Below are positions 12,686-22,323 of a stretch of 64,000 nt of DNA, piece after piece; position 1 is the stretch's first letter; each line of letters starts with the position of its first letter. The notes below the pieces were generated by a model. It had not been told where the DNA came from. It worked only from the letters and a program-made list of their open reading frames with translations, and ran no database searches. The DNA comes from Monosporascus cannonballus (Eukaryota > Ascomycota > Sordariomycetes > Xylariales): NCBI GenBank assembly GCA_004154925.1, contig QJNS01000033.1:186001-250000 (forward strand). The letters are read 5' to 3'. Position numbers and translations under genes: made by a program.

Positions 12686-13148
12686 CTGGACAAGAACAAT
12701 AGAAGATTAGAATCAAACACAGAACGCGCCTCCCGATACGGATGCAGAAGGCTATATGACCCTCCTCTGATAGAAATCCAGTTCGCTTTGACGTGCTACG
12801 GCGATGCGACAATGCTAGAAACCAGCCGGCGCTCTGCTCGCTTCTCTATCAATCCCCCTTTTCACGGGCAAAGATAGGAAACACAATTCAGGACACGTCG
12901 CTACGCCTCGAATAGCAAGCCTAGTAATCACAGCGACAGCACGATACGAGGTAAGACAACGAAAAGAAGTTACACCGGGCGAGAAGAAAGCTACTTGATC
13001 TTATGGGAGGAGTGGGATTAATTTTAGCACCTACCCTGCGGCCGAAGACGGTCCATAGCATTGATAAATCCATTGCGGCCTTGAAATGTTTGCCGTAACC
13101 GCGACGGTTCTCGGCCGGCCCGGCTATTATCAAATTAAGACATTTCGC

Positions 13149-13158
13149 ATGGTGTGAT
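13149..13158. promoter_or_regulatory. Near-match to a CYS3/MetR sulfur-control site
   Basis: ATGGTGTGAT matches nine of ten positions of the palindromic consensus ATGRYRYCAT bound by the fungal sulfur regulators CYS3/MetR. It lies about 470-530 bp upstream of the MET10 coding region, a gene expected to be under this control. With one mismatch it may be chance. Confidence 0.2.
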
Positions 13159-13597
13159 GCTCGAAAGAAATGGTGAATGGAGGAATTTGCCTCGAGAAGG
13201 TGTATTTACTAAGTGATATATTTCGCCTCCAGGAATTGCGTCGTCGAAGGAGGTTATCACGCAATCACGAGCTAATGCTTAAAGGGTTTAGCGGCTATCC
13301 TGTGGGCTGTGATCGCATCTTGCAGCGAATCAAATCACTCCAGGTCTATCATGGATTTTATCCATCTGCCGCTACACACCAAAGCGCCTCATACCGGAAG
13401 GAATCCATTGTTACTATGTACTCTACAGTAGTTGACCGATTGCCGGATGGCTAATGTGAGCATCAAGGTACTGATGGTCATGCGCACTCCCGACCGAAGA
13501 ACCGGCAACGTTGCAACAAAAAAGGGCAAAATCGAGTGGACCAATGCGAAAGGTCCATTTTATCCTTCGAAATTTCCGCTTACAACAGAGATAGAGG
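13159..13597. other. Intergenic region between MET10 and the nitrilase gene
   Basis: Holds the likely upstream region of MET10 and the 3' flank of the nitrilase gene, both on the minus strand. Short frames here lack coding character. Nothing else recognised. Confidence 0.5.
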
Positions 13598-14491
13598 TTA
13601 TGGCTTACTGACATAACTCTTACCCTCCCTGATCTGTGTATACGCATAATGCCACCCTTCAGCCTTCATATCCTCTCTGACCTTATAGTTGGCTTCTGCG
13701 ATCTCCAAAACCCTCATATCTAAGTCAACGGTCGACACGCCCTCCGCGCGTCCAAGTTTCCCTATGGAGCCGACGTGCGGGATGCCGACTTGACTTAGCC
13801 CCGCGTAGTTGGTCTCCTCCCCTTTCTCCGGCGGGCCCCCTGCATTGACGAAGACCACAGCGCAGGTGTTCTCGAAGGCCCGGCTCACGACGGTGCTGTT
13901 CAAGAAGACAGCCTCGCCGTCTGGATTCAGCCCGTACCCCTCCTCTGACACATCTTTCATCGTCCAGAACGCAGGTATGCAGATGATCTTCGCTCCGTCC
14001 GATATGAGTTCCCTAAACGCCTCTGGGAATGCGAGGTCCCAGCAGATCAGGAGTCCCACGCGACCCAGAGGCGTGTCGAACGCCCGGTGCGGCTCATGAG
14101 CTGACGAGACCAGGTGTCGTCGCTCGGGATGCCAGAGATTCTTCTTCTGATAGCGCCCGCAAATCTCGCCAGTAGATGAGATGAAGTAGGCAACGTTCTG
14201 GAGTGCATCCCCCTGTACCTCGAGGATAGTTCCCGGTAAGATGCAGATATTGAGCTCCTTTGCTAGCTCCTGGTACTTTTGAAGGTAGGCTGCCGAATCT
14301 GTGCATGAAGATCGGAATGCTGGGTCATCGGGGACCCATGACGTGAGATGGTACTCAGGTAATACTGCCAAATTACATCCCTTCGCGGCCGAATCTCTGG
14401 TGAACGACGCAGCTTTGGCGAAGTTCTCGTCTGGCGACACTGGCTATGTCAAGGGGTAAGCAACGAAGGTTATTGATACGGAACGAGACAT
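13598..14491 (-). CDS. Nitrilase/omega-amidase-family carbon-nitrogen hydrolase, probably disrupted near its start
   Basis: Members hydrolyse nitriles, amides or carbamoyl groups in the cytosol through a Glu-Lys-Cys triad. Numbering from the first codon after the amber codon's Pro (MSPDEN, GTG read as M), E29 lies in LAVLPEYH, K99 in GRYQKKNLW and C133 in GLLICWDLAFPE. These are the three catalytic positions, and about 280 residues is normal for the family. The best start is ATG at 14491, giving MSRSVSITFVAYPLT, which supplies the expected first beta strand. In that frame an amber TAG at 14444-14446 interrupts the protein just before PVSPDEN. An intron instead would need a weak upstream first exon (ATG near 14596, donor GTAGGT, acceptor CATAG). 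At the 3' end GGTAAGAG near 13626 resembles a donor, so the last ten residues are uncertain. Substrate cannot be inferred. Confidence 0.8.
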
Positions 14492-15568
14492 GTTCAACGC
14501 GCTGCATGAGCTGGCCGACGGACATGGCTACCTACCTACGGGCCCAACGGTGGACGTGGAGATAGGGGTTCTAGATTTTGGGCAAAGGTATCCCATGTGT
14601 CCGTAGGGGCCCGAACAATGATAAGGGGGTGCCCACGAACCTTTGGATGCAATTGTATCAGAGAAACTTTGAAGACCGACGTCATTTTATATTATAGTAA
14701 ATCTTCACTTTTCCCTTCGGGGTGTGACATCAATTCGCACAATTGGTTTCTTGAAAAGACTGCTTACATAGGATTTGACATAGATCAGCTCCAAACTGCC
14801 CGGGCCAAAACTGCCTCGGTACCTGAAAGGATATTAGGACATCTCAGCCCCACCTACGTCATTGCATTGCCAATCGCTTTAGAGGATCTGTATGCCTAAT
14901 TGCATATCGAACTGCCTCCTCTACAGCCCAACTTATGTAGCTAAGAAAGCAACACATGTGGACTGAAGATCCGGGACTCTGTCCTGCTCGGGTGCACAGG
15001 GGAACTGTGTGGGCCGCGCCACTCTTGGGCAGGGCTTCAATACCATAATTCGGCTAGCAATTGGAAGCTTGAAGATCTCAATTACTTGCACAACACCACA
15101 AACATTCCTGGAATGCAGAGAATGACATTAGCTTTCGTGGGAGTCGTCAACTTGGGGGAATCCTCTAAAGGGGGTGGGACGAGTCTACGACCTTATTAAG
15201 GCAGCGACTCTATGATGCAGAACCATCTGTGGCTGTCCCAGCGTCCGCAGCGTGACTAGGTAGGTATCTAGGTAGGTAGGCAGGTAATCAACCGAAGTAT
15301 GTTCTGTCGATGAAATGGCGTTTAAAAGGGGAACGGGTTCTATTGCTGACAAGGCAAGGACACCGCCTCATACTGGCCCTCGATATGAGGAAGGAAAGAC
15401 TACCATTTAGGAAAGCACGTTCAACCCAGGTAGACAGTAAGCGTACTTAGTAAATTCTGGTCCAATTGCGAGAGCAACCCTCAACAAGCAATCTAAACAT
15501 AAATATCTTCCTAAGATTTCCGCTCGAAAAACAACAGTATCAATAGCCTACAGCTCACCATCGATAGC
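14492..15568. other. Intergenic region between divergent genes, with a TAGG array
   Basis: Separates the nitrilase gene (-) from the surface-protein gene (+), so it should hold both promoters. A degenerate GTAG/TAGG tandem array lies at about 15256-15286. The 14597-14899 (+) frame has no coding features that I can see. Confidence 0.5.
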
Positions 15569-16421
15569 ATGCAGGCACTTACGACAGTATTTACTCCGCA
15601 GGGATTCTGTTCCAACAGATACGCCGTCTTTATCGGCTTTCCTCCGTCGGCTACGAGTACCCTCCCGCCCAGCAGTGGGTGGATTGACCGTCTTTTCACG
15701 CGGTGCATTCCGACCGAATATCACAGCCCCTATCCAACATTCAGCCCTGGCGTTTGTCCTCGACATATGGCCATCGTGTTACCGACCTCCAACGTGAATC
15801 TTGGCCAGACAACCTGGACAGGTAGATGCTGCGAGAGGTGGGTGGGCTGGGCGTTCATTCAATAGGCAATAGAGCGATACAAGACTGACTCAGTATCACA
15901 GCGGTTTCTCGCCGGTTCCCCTTAACCCCGAATGGATTTGCACGTCGACTGTGACGACCCCTATGTCTTTCCTCCTCGACCCAAACATATCAACAGCTGA
16001 CGTCTACACGGTGCTGTCCAACTTGTGGATCGAGCACGACCAGATGACCGTACTATGGGAAAGTTCGGACCTTCGTGTCCTTCCAGAGGAGGTAGCCTCG
16101 CAATATGTAGACATCATGCAGAGCCCTCCCAGTCTTCCGACGGTCACGAGACTGGATCTGACGGATATTCCGAGCACCGTTGCGCGGGAGTCGCTGCCCA
16201 TCCTGACACGGACAGGTCCTTGGCCCGTAGAGGCGTCTATGGAAGCCATTACCCCAATCACGGCGCCTACGGCTTCTATCGCGCAAAGAAGCCCAAGCCC
16301 GCAGAGTGTGGCCCCGTCATCGACAATGTCGGAAGCTATGTCGTCGAAGGATACAGTGTCTGGGTCCGCGGTATTCATGTCGCTTGTATTAGTGCTATGC
16401 CTTCTCTTTACATGTCTATAG
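15569..16421 (+). CDS. Fungal cysteine-containing surface/membrane protein of unknown function
   Basis: Two exons: 15569-15837 and 15902-16421. The 64-bp intron starts GTGGGT, has GACTGAC before the acceptor and ends CACAG; joining restores the frame (CCE-S-GFSPVP) and gives 262 residues. The first half is Cys/Pro/aromatic-rich, with FTPQGFCSNRY near the start and SPGVCPRHMAIV followed by a CC pair near residues 88-89. A WIEHDQMTV segment follows, then a Pro/Ser/Thr-rich stalk (about 195-240) and a C-terminal hydrophobic run SAVFMSLVLVLCLLFTCL that could be a transmembrane segment or a GPI-attachment signal. There is no obvious N-terminal signal peptide, so an upstream exon is possible. I recall this architecture from many uncharacterised filamentous-ascomycete proteins, but no biochemical role can be assigned. 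Confidence 0.75.
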
Positions 16422-16965
16422 ACTACGGGAAAGGGAAATTTCGCGACTTGAGGACTGGCGAGGAATGGGCACGAACCGACACCCGTAGAAAGGAAATCCC
16501 TAGAAGTTATAGGATATCGCAATAACACTGGAGAACTACCTTTTTGTCTGTCAGTAGCTGCGGCTTTCTAATATGTGAGACTTGAGTTTTGATGGCGCTG
16601 TTATGGAAAAGGCGGCTGTTGACGTGCTGCAACCTGCAGGCCCCGATTGCTGGCTTAAAGGTGTGACAGAATCGGCACTCGATCATTATTTGGTTTAAAC
16701 GTGATGTAGCTATCATACACTGACTGGGCGCTGTCCTCGTATTTATGCAGAAAAGAGAAGTGTCATGTTTCGCGCAAGAACACGATGGAAATGAAACCAA
16801 ATTCCGTCGACGATAGTGCATGCTTAGGCATGCACCCAGATCCGAGAACGCTTTTCAACTCCAATACTTGCTTTGACCACTTTTGAGGGGGTCTGACGAC
16901 TCCGGAAGAAGACGGATACGTTCATGAGTGAGGAGACTAATTCAACAGCCCAGGGGGCGACAGCA
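16422..16965. other. Convergent intergenic region
   Basis: Lies between the 3' ends of the surface-protein gene (+) and the copper ATPase gene (-). It presumably holds both 3' UTRs. No other feature recognised. Confidence 0.5.
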
Positions 16966-19900
16966 TCACGACGCCTGCGCACCGACCTTCCTAGCCCTAA
17001 ACCCAACCCCCCACCAGCGCGACCTCAAAGCCAAGCTACTGAGGACGACGCTTATGGAACTGGCCGCCATGGCGAGGGCCGCCCACTCGGGCTCCAGCCT
17101 GACGCGGGTCTCTTCTCCCATCCCCATCCCCGTGCCGCCGCCGTCATGGCTTGCACCAGCAGTACCACCCTTCACGACGATCGGATAGAAGCACCCGGCA
17201 GCGACGGGGACCGCGATCAGGTTGTACACGATGGCCCAGGCGAAGTTGAACTTGATGCGCCGCAGGACGGCCCTGCTGAGGTCCAGCAGCGTCACCATCG
17301 TCCCCAGGTTGTCGGAAATCAGCACGAACCCCGCGCTCGCTATCGCCACGTCGCTGCCGCTGCCGACTGCGACTCCCACGTCGGCCGTGTTGAGCGCCGC
17401 CGCGTCGTTGATGCCGTCGCCGACCATGGCGATGGTGGCGCGGCGGCTGGCGCCCTGGTGGGTGATATCTCCGTCCGCACTATTCGTACGTCCCGCCTTC
17501 TCTTCCAATTGTCGCTCTCCGTTTCGTCGCCCGCGTTCGCCTTCTTCCAGCTCTTGTTCCGGCGACTTCGCCTTCCCGCGGCGACCGAACACCCAGCACC
17601 ATAAAGGGCGGCTGCAGCTTTCGGAGCGGGCATGGCGCTGGTGCCGTGACGCTACCTTGAGCGTCGACTGCAGCCAGGAGATGCGCTCGTGCTTCTCCGT
17701 TGGAAGTACCCCGGCGATGACGTTGGACTCGGGGATGCCTACCTGGCTGGCGACAGCGCGTGCCGTCGTAACGTTGTCTCCCGAAAGCATCCAGACATCT
17801 ATGCCGCCTTCCCTCAGAGCATGGATCACGGTAGGGGCTTCTGGGCGGACGGGGTCGGCGGTAGAGAACGCCGCGGCGATTTTCCAGTCGTTCGGAGCAG
17901 GGGTCGATGAGATGTTGGTAACCGAGCCAGCTTTGGAGATTAGGGATGATCCAGAGTCACAGGGGTTATTGTCATTATCGAGGTTATTGGTCTGAATGGC
18001 GACGAGCGCAATAGATTTGGCCGCGGACTTCCATGTCTGGAGGGTTGTTACGATGTCAGCCCGGATAACGGCCTTGAGATCGGCCATGAGCGCCTCGTTT
18101 CCCACCGCCATGTTAATCCCCCGCCGCACGTCAGGAGTTTCGTTGGAGGCGTAGGTTGCTATAGCCTTCAGGCCTTTCCCGGGGAGCTCTTCCACATTGG
18201 AGACGGAGACCTGCAGCAGCTGTGAAGAGTGGTCGGTCTGAGAGTTGCAGAATGATACGATAGCCTTTGCAATGGGGTGACTGCTGCTTTCCTCGATGAC
18301 CCGGAGAGCAGCGAGGAACGTGTCGCGCTGCCCGGCGAAAACTCTTGAGTGGTCGAGTTCGAACATAGAGTCGATGACCTTCGGCTCACCCCCCGTGGTG
18401 AGGGTGCCAGTCTTGTCGAACACGACGCAGTCGACGCGACTGGCCTTCTCAAACGCCTCGCCACCCCCTTTCACCAGGATGCCGTGCTTGGCGGCAAGGC
18501 CGCCGCCCACGAATATCGCCGTCGGAGCAGCGAGAGCAAGACCACAGGGACACGCGACGACAAATACGGAGATGGCGAACCGCAGCGAGAACGCTACCCA
18601 GCTGCCGGAAGACTCTCCCTCGAGAAAGTGTCCGGGAGCAGCGCCCGTGAGTCCGAGCGCTAGCCAGACGACCCATGTGACGATGGCAATCAGTGTGATG
18701 ATGGGTACGAAGTAGGCCGTCAGCCGATCGGCGATCTTCTCCACGGGAGCGCGGTTGGTCTGGCCCTCCCGAACGATCCTGACTATTTTATCTAGCATGG
18801 AGTGGCCAGCGACGCCCGTGATTCGAACTAGAATAGGAGAATCCTTGTTGACAGTGCCCGAGTAAACCGGATCGCCTGGGAATTTCTTGATGAGGCGCGA
18901 TTCGCCTGTCAGACTGGACTCATCGAATTTCGTCTCTCCTTGCGCGATCACGCCATCACAGGGAGGTGAAGCGCCGTGGGGGATACGGACGCGGTCGTTG
19001 ATCTCCAGGTGGCCCACAGGGACGATTGCGTCTCTGGCCTGCGCCCCGTCGCCGGCATCGACGAGGATGGCGGTGGTTGGGCGGAGCTTGGCCAGCGACT
19101 CGACGGCATCGCCGGCCCTGGACTTGCTATAAGACTCGATGAGCCTTCCCAAGAGGAGGAATAGGGTCAGAAAGACCACGGTGTCGAAGTAGAAGCTTGA
19201 CTCGTCGACGTGCTTGGGGCGATCCACAGCAGCCGTTATCATCTGGGCGCACGATGAGAGATACGCCACGCCCGTGCCCAGCGATATGAGCAGATCCATG
19301 CTTCCGAACCGGTAGAAGCGCTTGAGGAGAGGAGTTTCGCTCGAGCGCCTCCACATCACGGCGATCCCCTTGATGGCGCGCTTGTGGAAAATGGCGGCGG
19401 GCCAGAAGAATACGGGAGTGGATAGCGCGAGGAGAATGAACTGAGCGCGGCCTATGCCAACCCTCCACGGTGCCATAAGCCAAATCCTGCCCGGGTCATC
19501 TTCCGGCACCGACGTCATGTAGATAATACCCACGACGAATGTCGGGATTGTAATGATGGCTGTGAGGATAAGTCGATTAAGGAGGTCCCTCTGATGCCGT
19601 GCGGCTACCTGCTTTGACCGCTCCTCAAGGCTGGGGGGTTTGTATAGGTGCGCCGCGAACTTTTCATCAGCACGTTCTACGGCCGCCAGAATGTGGCGGA
19701 TAGTGAAGCGCGGTGCATCGGGAGTGTATCTGATCTTGACGATGGGTTGCGCCAGCGTAGGCTCAGTGAGCACCTCGACGTCGCCCTGGGGGCAGGATTC
19801 GAGGGCTCCTATCACGCGGGCAGGGCAGAAACCGCACCGGAATCCGTCAATGCGGATCTCGACCGTCCTGCTCTGATCCAACAGTTCATCCTCGCGCGTC

Positions 19901-20220
19901 TCGTCAACGCGGACAACTTGGTCGAGAACCGCTTCGTAGCCCAGATCCTGGATAGCCCCCACCACGCGGCTGACGTCCTCCTTGGCTCCGTGATACTCGA
20001 CAGTGGCTTCGTTCGCCAGGAGGTTGACGTTAACCTTCCACCCGCTGTTCTGCTCGAGATTGTGCGTGATGGTGTTGGCGCAGGAACCACATGTCATGCC
20101 GCGAACAGCTAGTGATGCCCTCCACGATGGTTGCCTTTGAGTCTGATCCGAAGTTTGGGTGGAGTGGAATGAGGGCCCGTCGACGGGCGTGGTATTCTGC
20201 GGGGACCGTAATCTCCGCAT
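16966..20220 (-). CDS. Copper-transporting P1B-type ATPase
   Basis: An ATP-driven membrane pump for copper, delivering it to secretory compartments or exporting it. The frame of 1084 residues begins at ATG 20220 and has no intron. Two N-terminal heavy-metal-associated domains carry CxxC motifs: GMTCGSCAN (C44, C47) and FRCGFCPAR (C129, C132). Further motifs are TGES at 438-441, the membrane motif CPC at 557-559 (VVACPCGLAL), the phosphorylation site DKTGT (D602), SHP at 647-649 in the nucleotide-binding domain and GDGIND at 934-939 before the last two membrane helices. Length and order fit Cu(I) P1B-1 ATPases. An insertion of about 70 residues rich in Arg, Glu and Ser (about 855-925) sits between the EKHERISWLQ segment and GDGIND. 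It is in frame, so it is either a real loop or an unrecognised intron. Whether this is the CCC2-type Golgi pump or a plasma-membrane resistance pump cannot be told. Confidence 0.95.
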   Translation of the reverse strand: MRRLRSPQNTTPVDGPSFHSTQTSDQTQRQPSWRASLAVRGMTCGSCANTITHNLEQNSGWKVNVNLLANEATVEYHGAKEDVSRVVGAIQDLGYEAVLDQVVRVDETREDELLDQSRTVEIRIDGFRCGFCPARVIGALESCPQGDVEVLTEPTLAQPIVKIRYTPDAPRFTIRHILAAVERADEKFAAHLYKPPSLEERSKQVAARHQRDLLNRLILTAIITIPTFVVGIIYMTSVPEDDPGRIWLMAPWRVGIGRAQFILLALSTPVFFWPAAIFHKRAIKGIAVMWRRSSETPLLKRFYRFGSMDLLISLGTGVAYLSSCAQMITAAVDRPKHVDESSFYFDTVVFLTLFLLLGRLIESYSKSRAGDAVESLAKLRPTTAILVDAGDGAQARDAIVPVGHLEINDRVRIPHGASPPCDGVIAQGETKFDESSLTGESRLIKKFPGDPVYSGTVNKDSPILVRITGVAGHSMLDKIVRIVREGQTNRAPVEKIADRLTAYFVPIITLIAIVTWVVWLALGLTGAAPGHFLEGESSGSWVAFSLRFAISVFVVACPCGLALAAPTAIFVGGGLAAKHGILVKGGGEAFEKASRVDCVVFDKTGTLTTGGEPKVIDSMFELDHSRVFAGQRDTFLAALRVIEESSSHPIAKAIVSFCNSQTDHSSQLLQVSVSNVEELPGKGLKAIATYASNETPDVRRGINMAVGNEALMADLKAVIRADIVTTLQTWKSAAKSIALVAIQTNNLDNDNNPCDSGSSLISKAGSVTNISSTPAPNDWKIAAAFSTADPVRPEAPTVIHALREGGIDVWMLSGDNVTTARAVASQVGIPESNVIAGVLPTEKHERISWLQSTLKVASRHQRHARSESCSRPLWCWVFGRRGKAKSPEQELEEGERGRRNGERQLEEKAGRTNSADGDITHQGASRRATIAMVGDGINDAAALNTADVGVAVGSGSDVAIASAGFVLISDNLGTMVTLLDLSRAVLRRIKFNFAWAIVYNLIAVPVAAGCFYPIVVKGGTAGASHDGGGTGMGMGEETRVRLEPEWAALAMAASSISVVLSSLALRSRWWGVGFRARKVGAQAS

Positions 20221-22323
20221 CGTAGGTAAGACGAAATAAGTATAGGAGATGCAGCTATGAATATAAAAAAACAGGAATGAACGAGGCTAGAGACTTGAAG
20301 GTGTGGTGGAATTAAGTAAATGGGCCTGAAAATCAGTAGTTGGGGCAGTTGTTATCGTCAGCCGTTGCTTCGTTATTCGGGGTCGGTTCCGCGAAGAAGG
20401 TACAGGATGTGTGACGGGGACAAAGTTTATGTTCGCCGGGTTTGGGTTTCACTAAGCCGGGGCCGGGGCGGATTTGTCATGCGATATTTCTGCGGGATTC
20501 TTCAAACCTTGATGCGTCATGCCTAGGCGACTCCGAGGGGCAGGCCAGTAGACAGGCGTCCGGACCCTTATAGACCGGGACACAGCAGAGTGTGTGACAC
20601 GGCAGTCAAATGTATAAAGGTGTGTGGGAAAGCTAGGCCGGACCCAATCCCGACCTAGCGGAGGGAAGCGGCGTCCAGTCCGGTGAACTCTCCTTCTCTA
20701 GTCCTACTTGTTACCCAAAAAGGCACCCACTTCAGCTGGGTAATTACTTTAGGCAATGGGATATATGAGCAGTCGCAAAGGATCAGTCGCAAAGGATCAG
20801 TCGACCCGACCATCGCTGCGACCGCGCCCCGGCGGCCACTTGGAACCGGGGCGCATCGTGAATTTCCAAGGACGCACATTAGCTTGCCAAGGCACAAAAC
20901 CGTACAGCCAGATAGATGATCCGCTAACACTGTATAACTACATAGAAGTGGCCGAGAAGGCGATGGCGATGAGGCATCAGGGGGCTGCCGCTCACTTAGC
21001 TTTGCGAACTGACGTGCTCGCTTGGTATCAAAGTAATGGTCTTCATTAACAAAGTGGGTACTCGCGGCTACAGGGGTAATATAGGCTGTGTGGAGTTGGC
21101 GAATCGGACAGGGTTGAGGACTCCGCTACCCGCCTCCGCCGCCCCGTCGCTGAACTTGGCGGTTCCGGTTCGGGTGGCGATCACGCACAAACGGCGCACA
21201 TGCTCCGCTGCGTGGAGTGGGGGCATTCTGGGGAGATAGCGCCTGGTTCTCTAGCTTGATGGCTACAAAAGGGACATGGACAGCGTATGACGTCAAATAG
21301 TAGAAGATAGAACAAGGGCGAAACTTAAGGCATTCGGATTCATGTGGCGGCAAGGCCCAAGTAAAAATCCTGTCTACATAGATAGGTATCGGTCTTGATG
21401 TGTAGATGGGATGGGCGATATGCATATATGCAGTGTAGTAGTGCATAACCACTCCATACGGTACATGAAGGATCATATCTAGCACAAAAGTTTATCTGGA
21501 GTTGCATAGTTAGCAGTACTAATATCTGGTTAACATCGGGCAAAATGATTTACAATAAATAGACAATACCCAAGACCAACGGTGAAATATCTGTCATTTG
21601 TGAGAAACCCCTATCCCATGTATACTCAGCTCCTCAATGTCAACACGTCGGAATCCTTGTAGTCGTCCTCAGATAGCAACCTCCCGGCCATTTCCCCCTA
21701 TACCCGTTGAGTAACTAGGAGGACTCCATCTCAGCACAACCCAGCCTAGGCCAGTCACATATTTACGCTGATATATGAAGACAGGGACAAAGGGTGGTCG
21801 TCCATCTGTTGGAATACCCTCCTTTCAGCTGGTGGTGTCTCTCATGTTCCATAGCATCTAAGCGATGACGAGTCATGCCATGTCTCATCTACCCATCGAG
21901 AGCCCTCATGAACTTTTAGCCAGTGACAAAACAGACCGGGGGGGTGGGAAGAGGCTCTGGAAGTGAGATGTGACGTGGCACTACTGAAAGATAGATCGGC
22001 GCGAAATATAGACGCTATAGGATGGTTCGTACATACATCGACACATAAGAGATCAATTCCGTCCCTGGCTAGTGTGATCTCCTTCTTTGTCTCAGCCCGG
22101 TAGGACCACAATGTTGCCCAGGTTCTCGCCTCCCGGCACCACGGCCGTAGGGTAGCCATGGTGAGGTAAGGATTCCAAGATGGTAGGATTAGGAAAGTAT
22201 ATGCATTGGTCCCAACAGATTGCTAAAACGAAGTATGACAGCCCTATAACCCCGACCCAGCTCATCCCAACATGGGAAGCGTACAGCTCAACACCAAATG
22301 CATATGGGATGCGACGGGCCAAG
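20221..22323. other. 2.1-kb intergenic region with a short tandem repeat
   Basis: Upstream of the copper ATPase and downstream of the C3HC gene. The only structure I see is a perfect 14-bp tandem repeat, AGTCGCAAAGGATC, twice at 20771-20798 with a partial third unit. Several 60-120 codon frames exist on both strands but show no domain, and their composition looks random. Confidence 0.5.

Noticed and set aside
13170..13454. 94-codon + strand ORF upstream of MET10
   Set aside because: No domain, no splice partners; overlaps the presumed promoter.
14444..14480. A 36-bp intron (GTATCA ... CATAG) removing the nitrilase amber codon
   Set aside because: Shorter than any intron supported in this window, and it would delete the first beta strand.
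17430..17660. Intron in the copper ATPase insertion
   Set aside because: No convincing donor/branch/acceptor set, and the frame is continuous; left as coding but flagged.
16924..17995. 226- and 257-codon + strand ORFs
   Set aside because: Antisense to the copper ATPase; no independent evidence.
20655..21049. Overlapping 78-97 codon ORFs on both strands
   Set aside because: Mutually overlapping with random-looking composition; partly created by the 14-bp tandem repeat.
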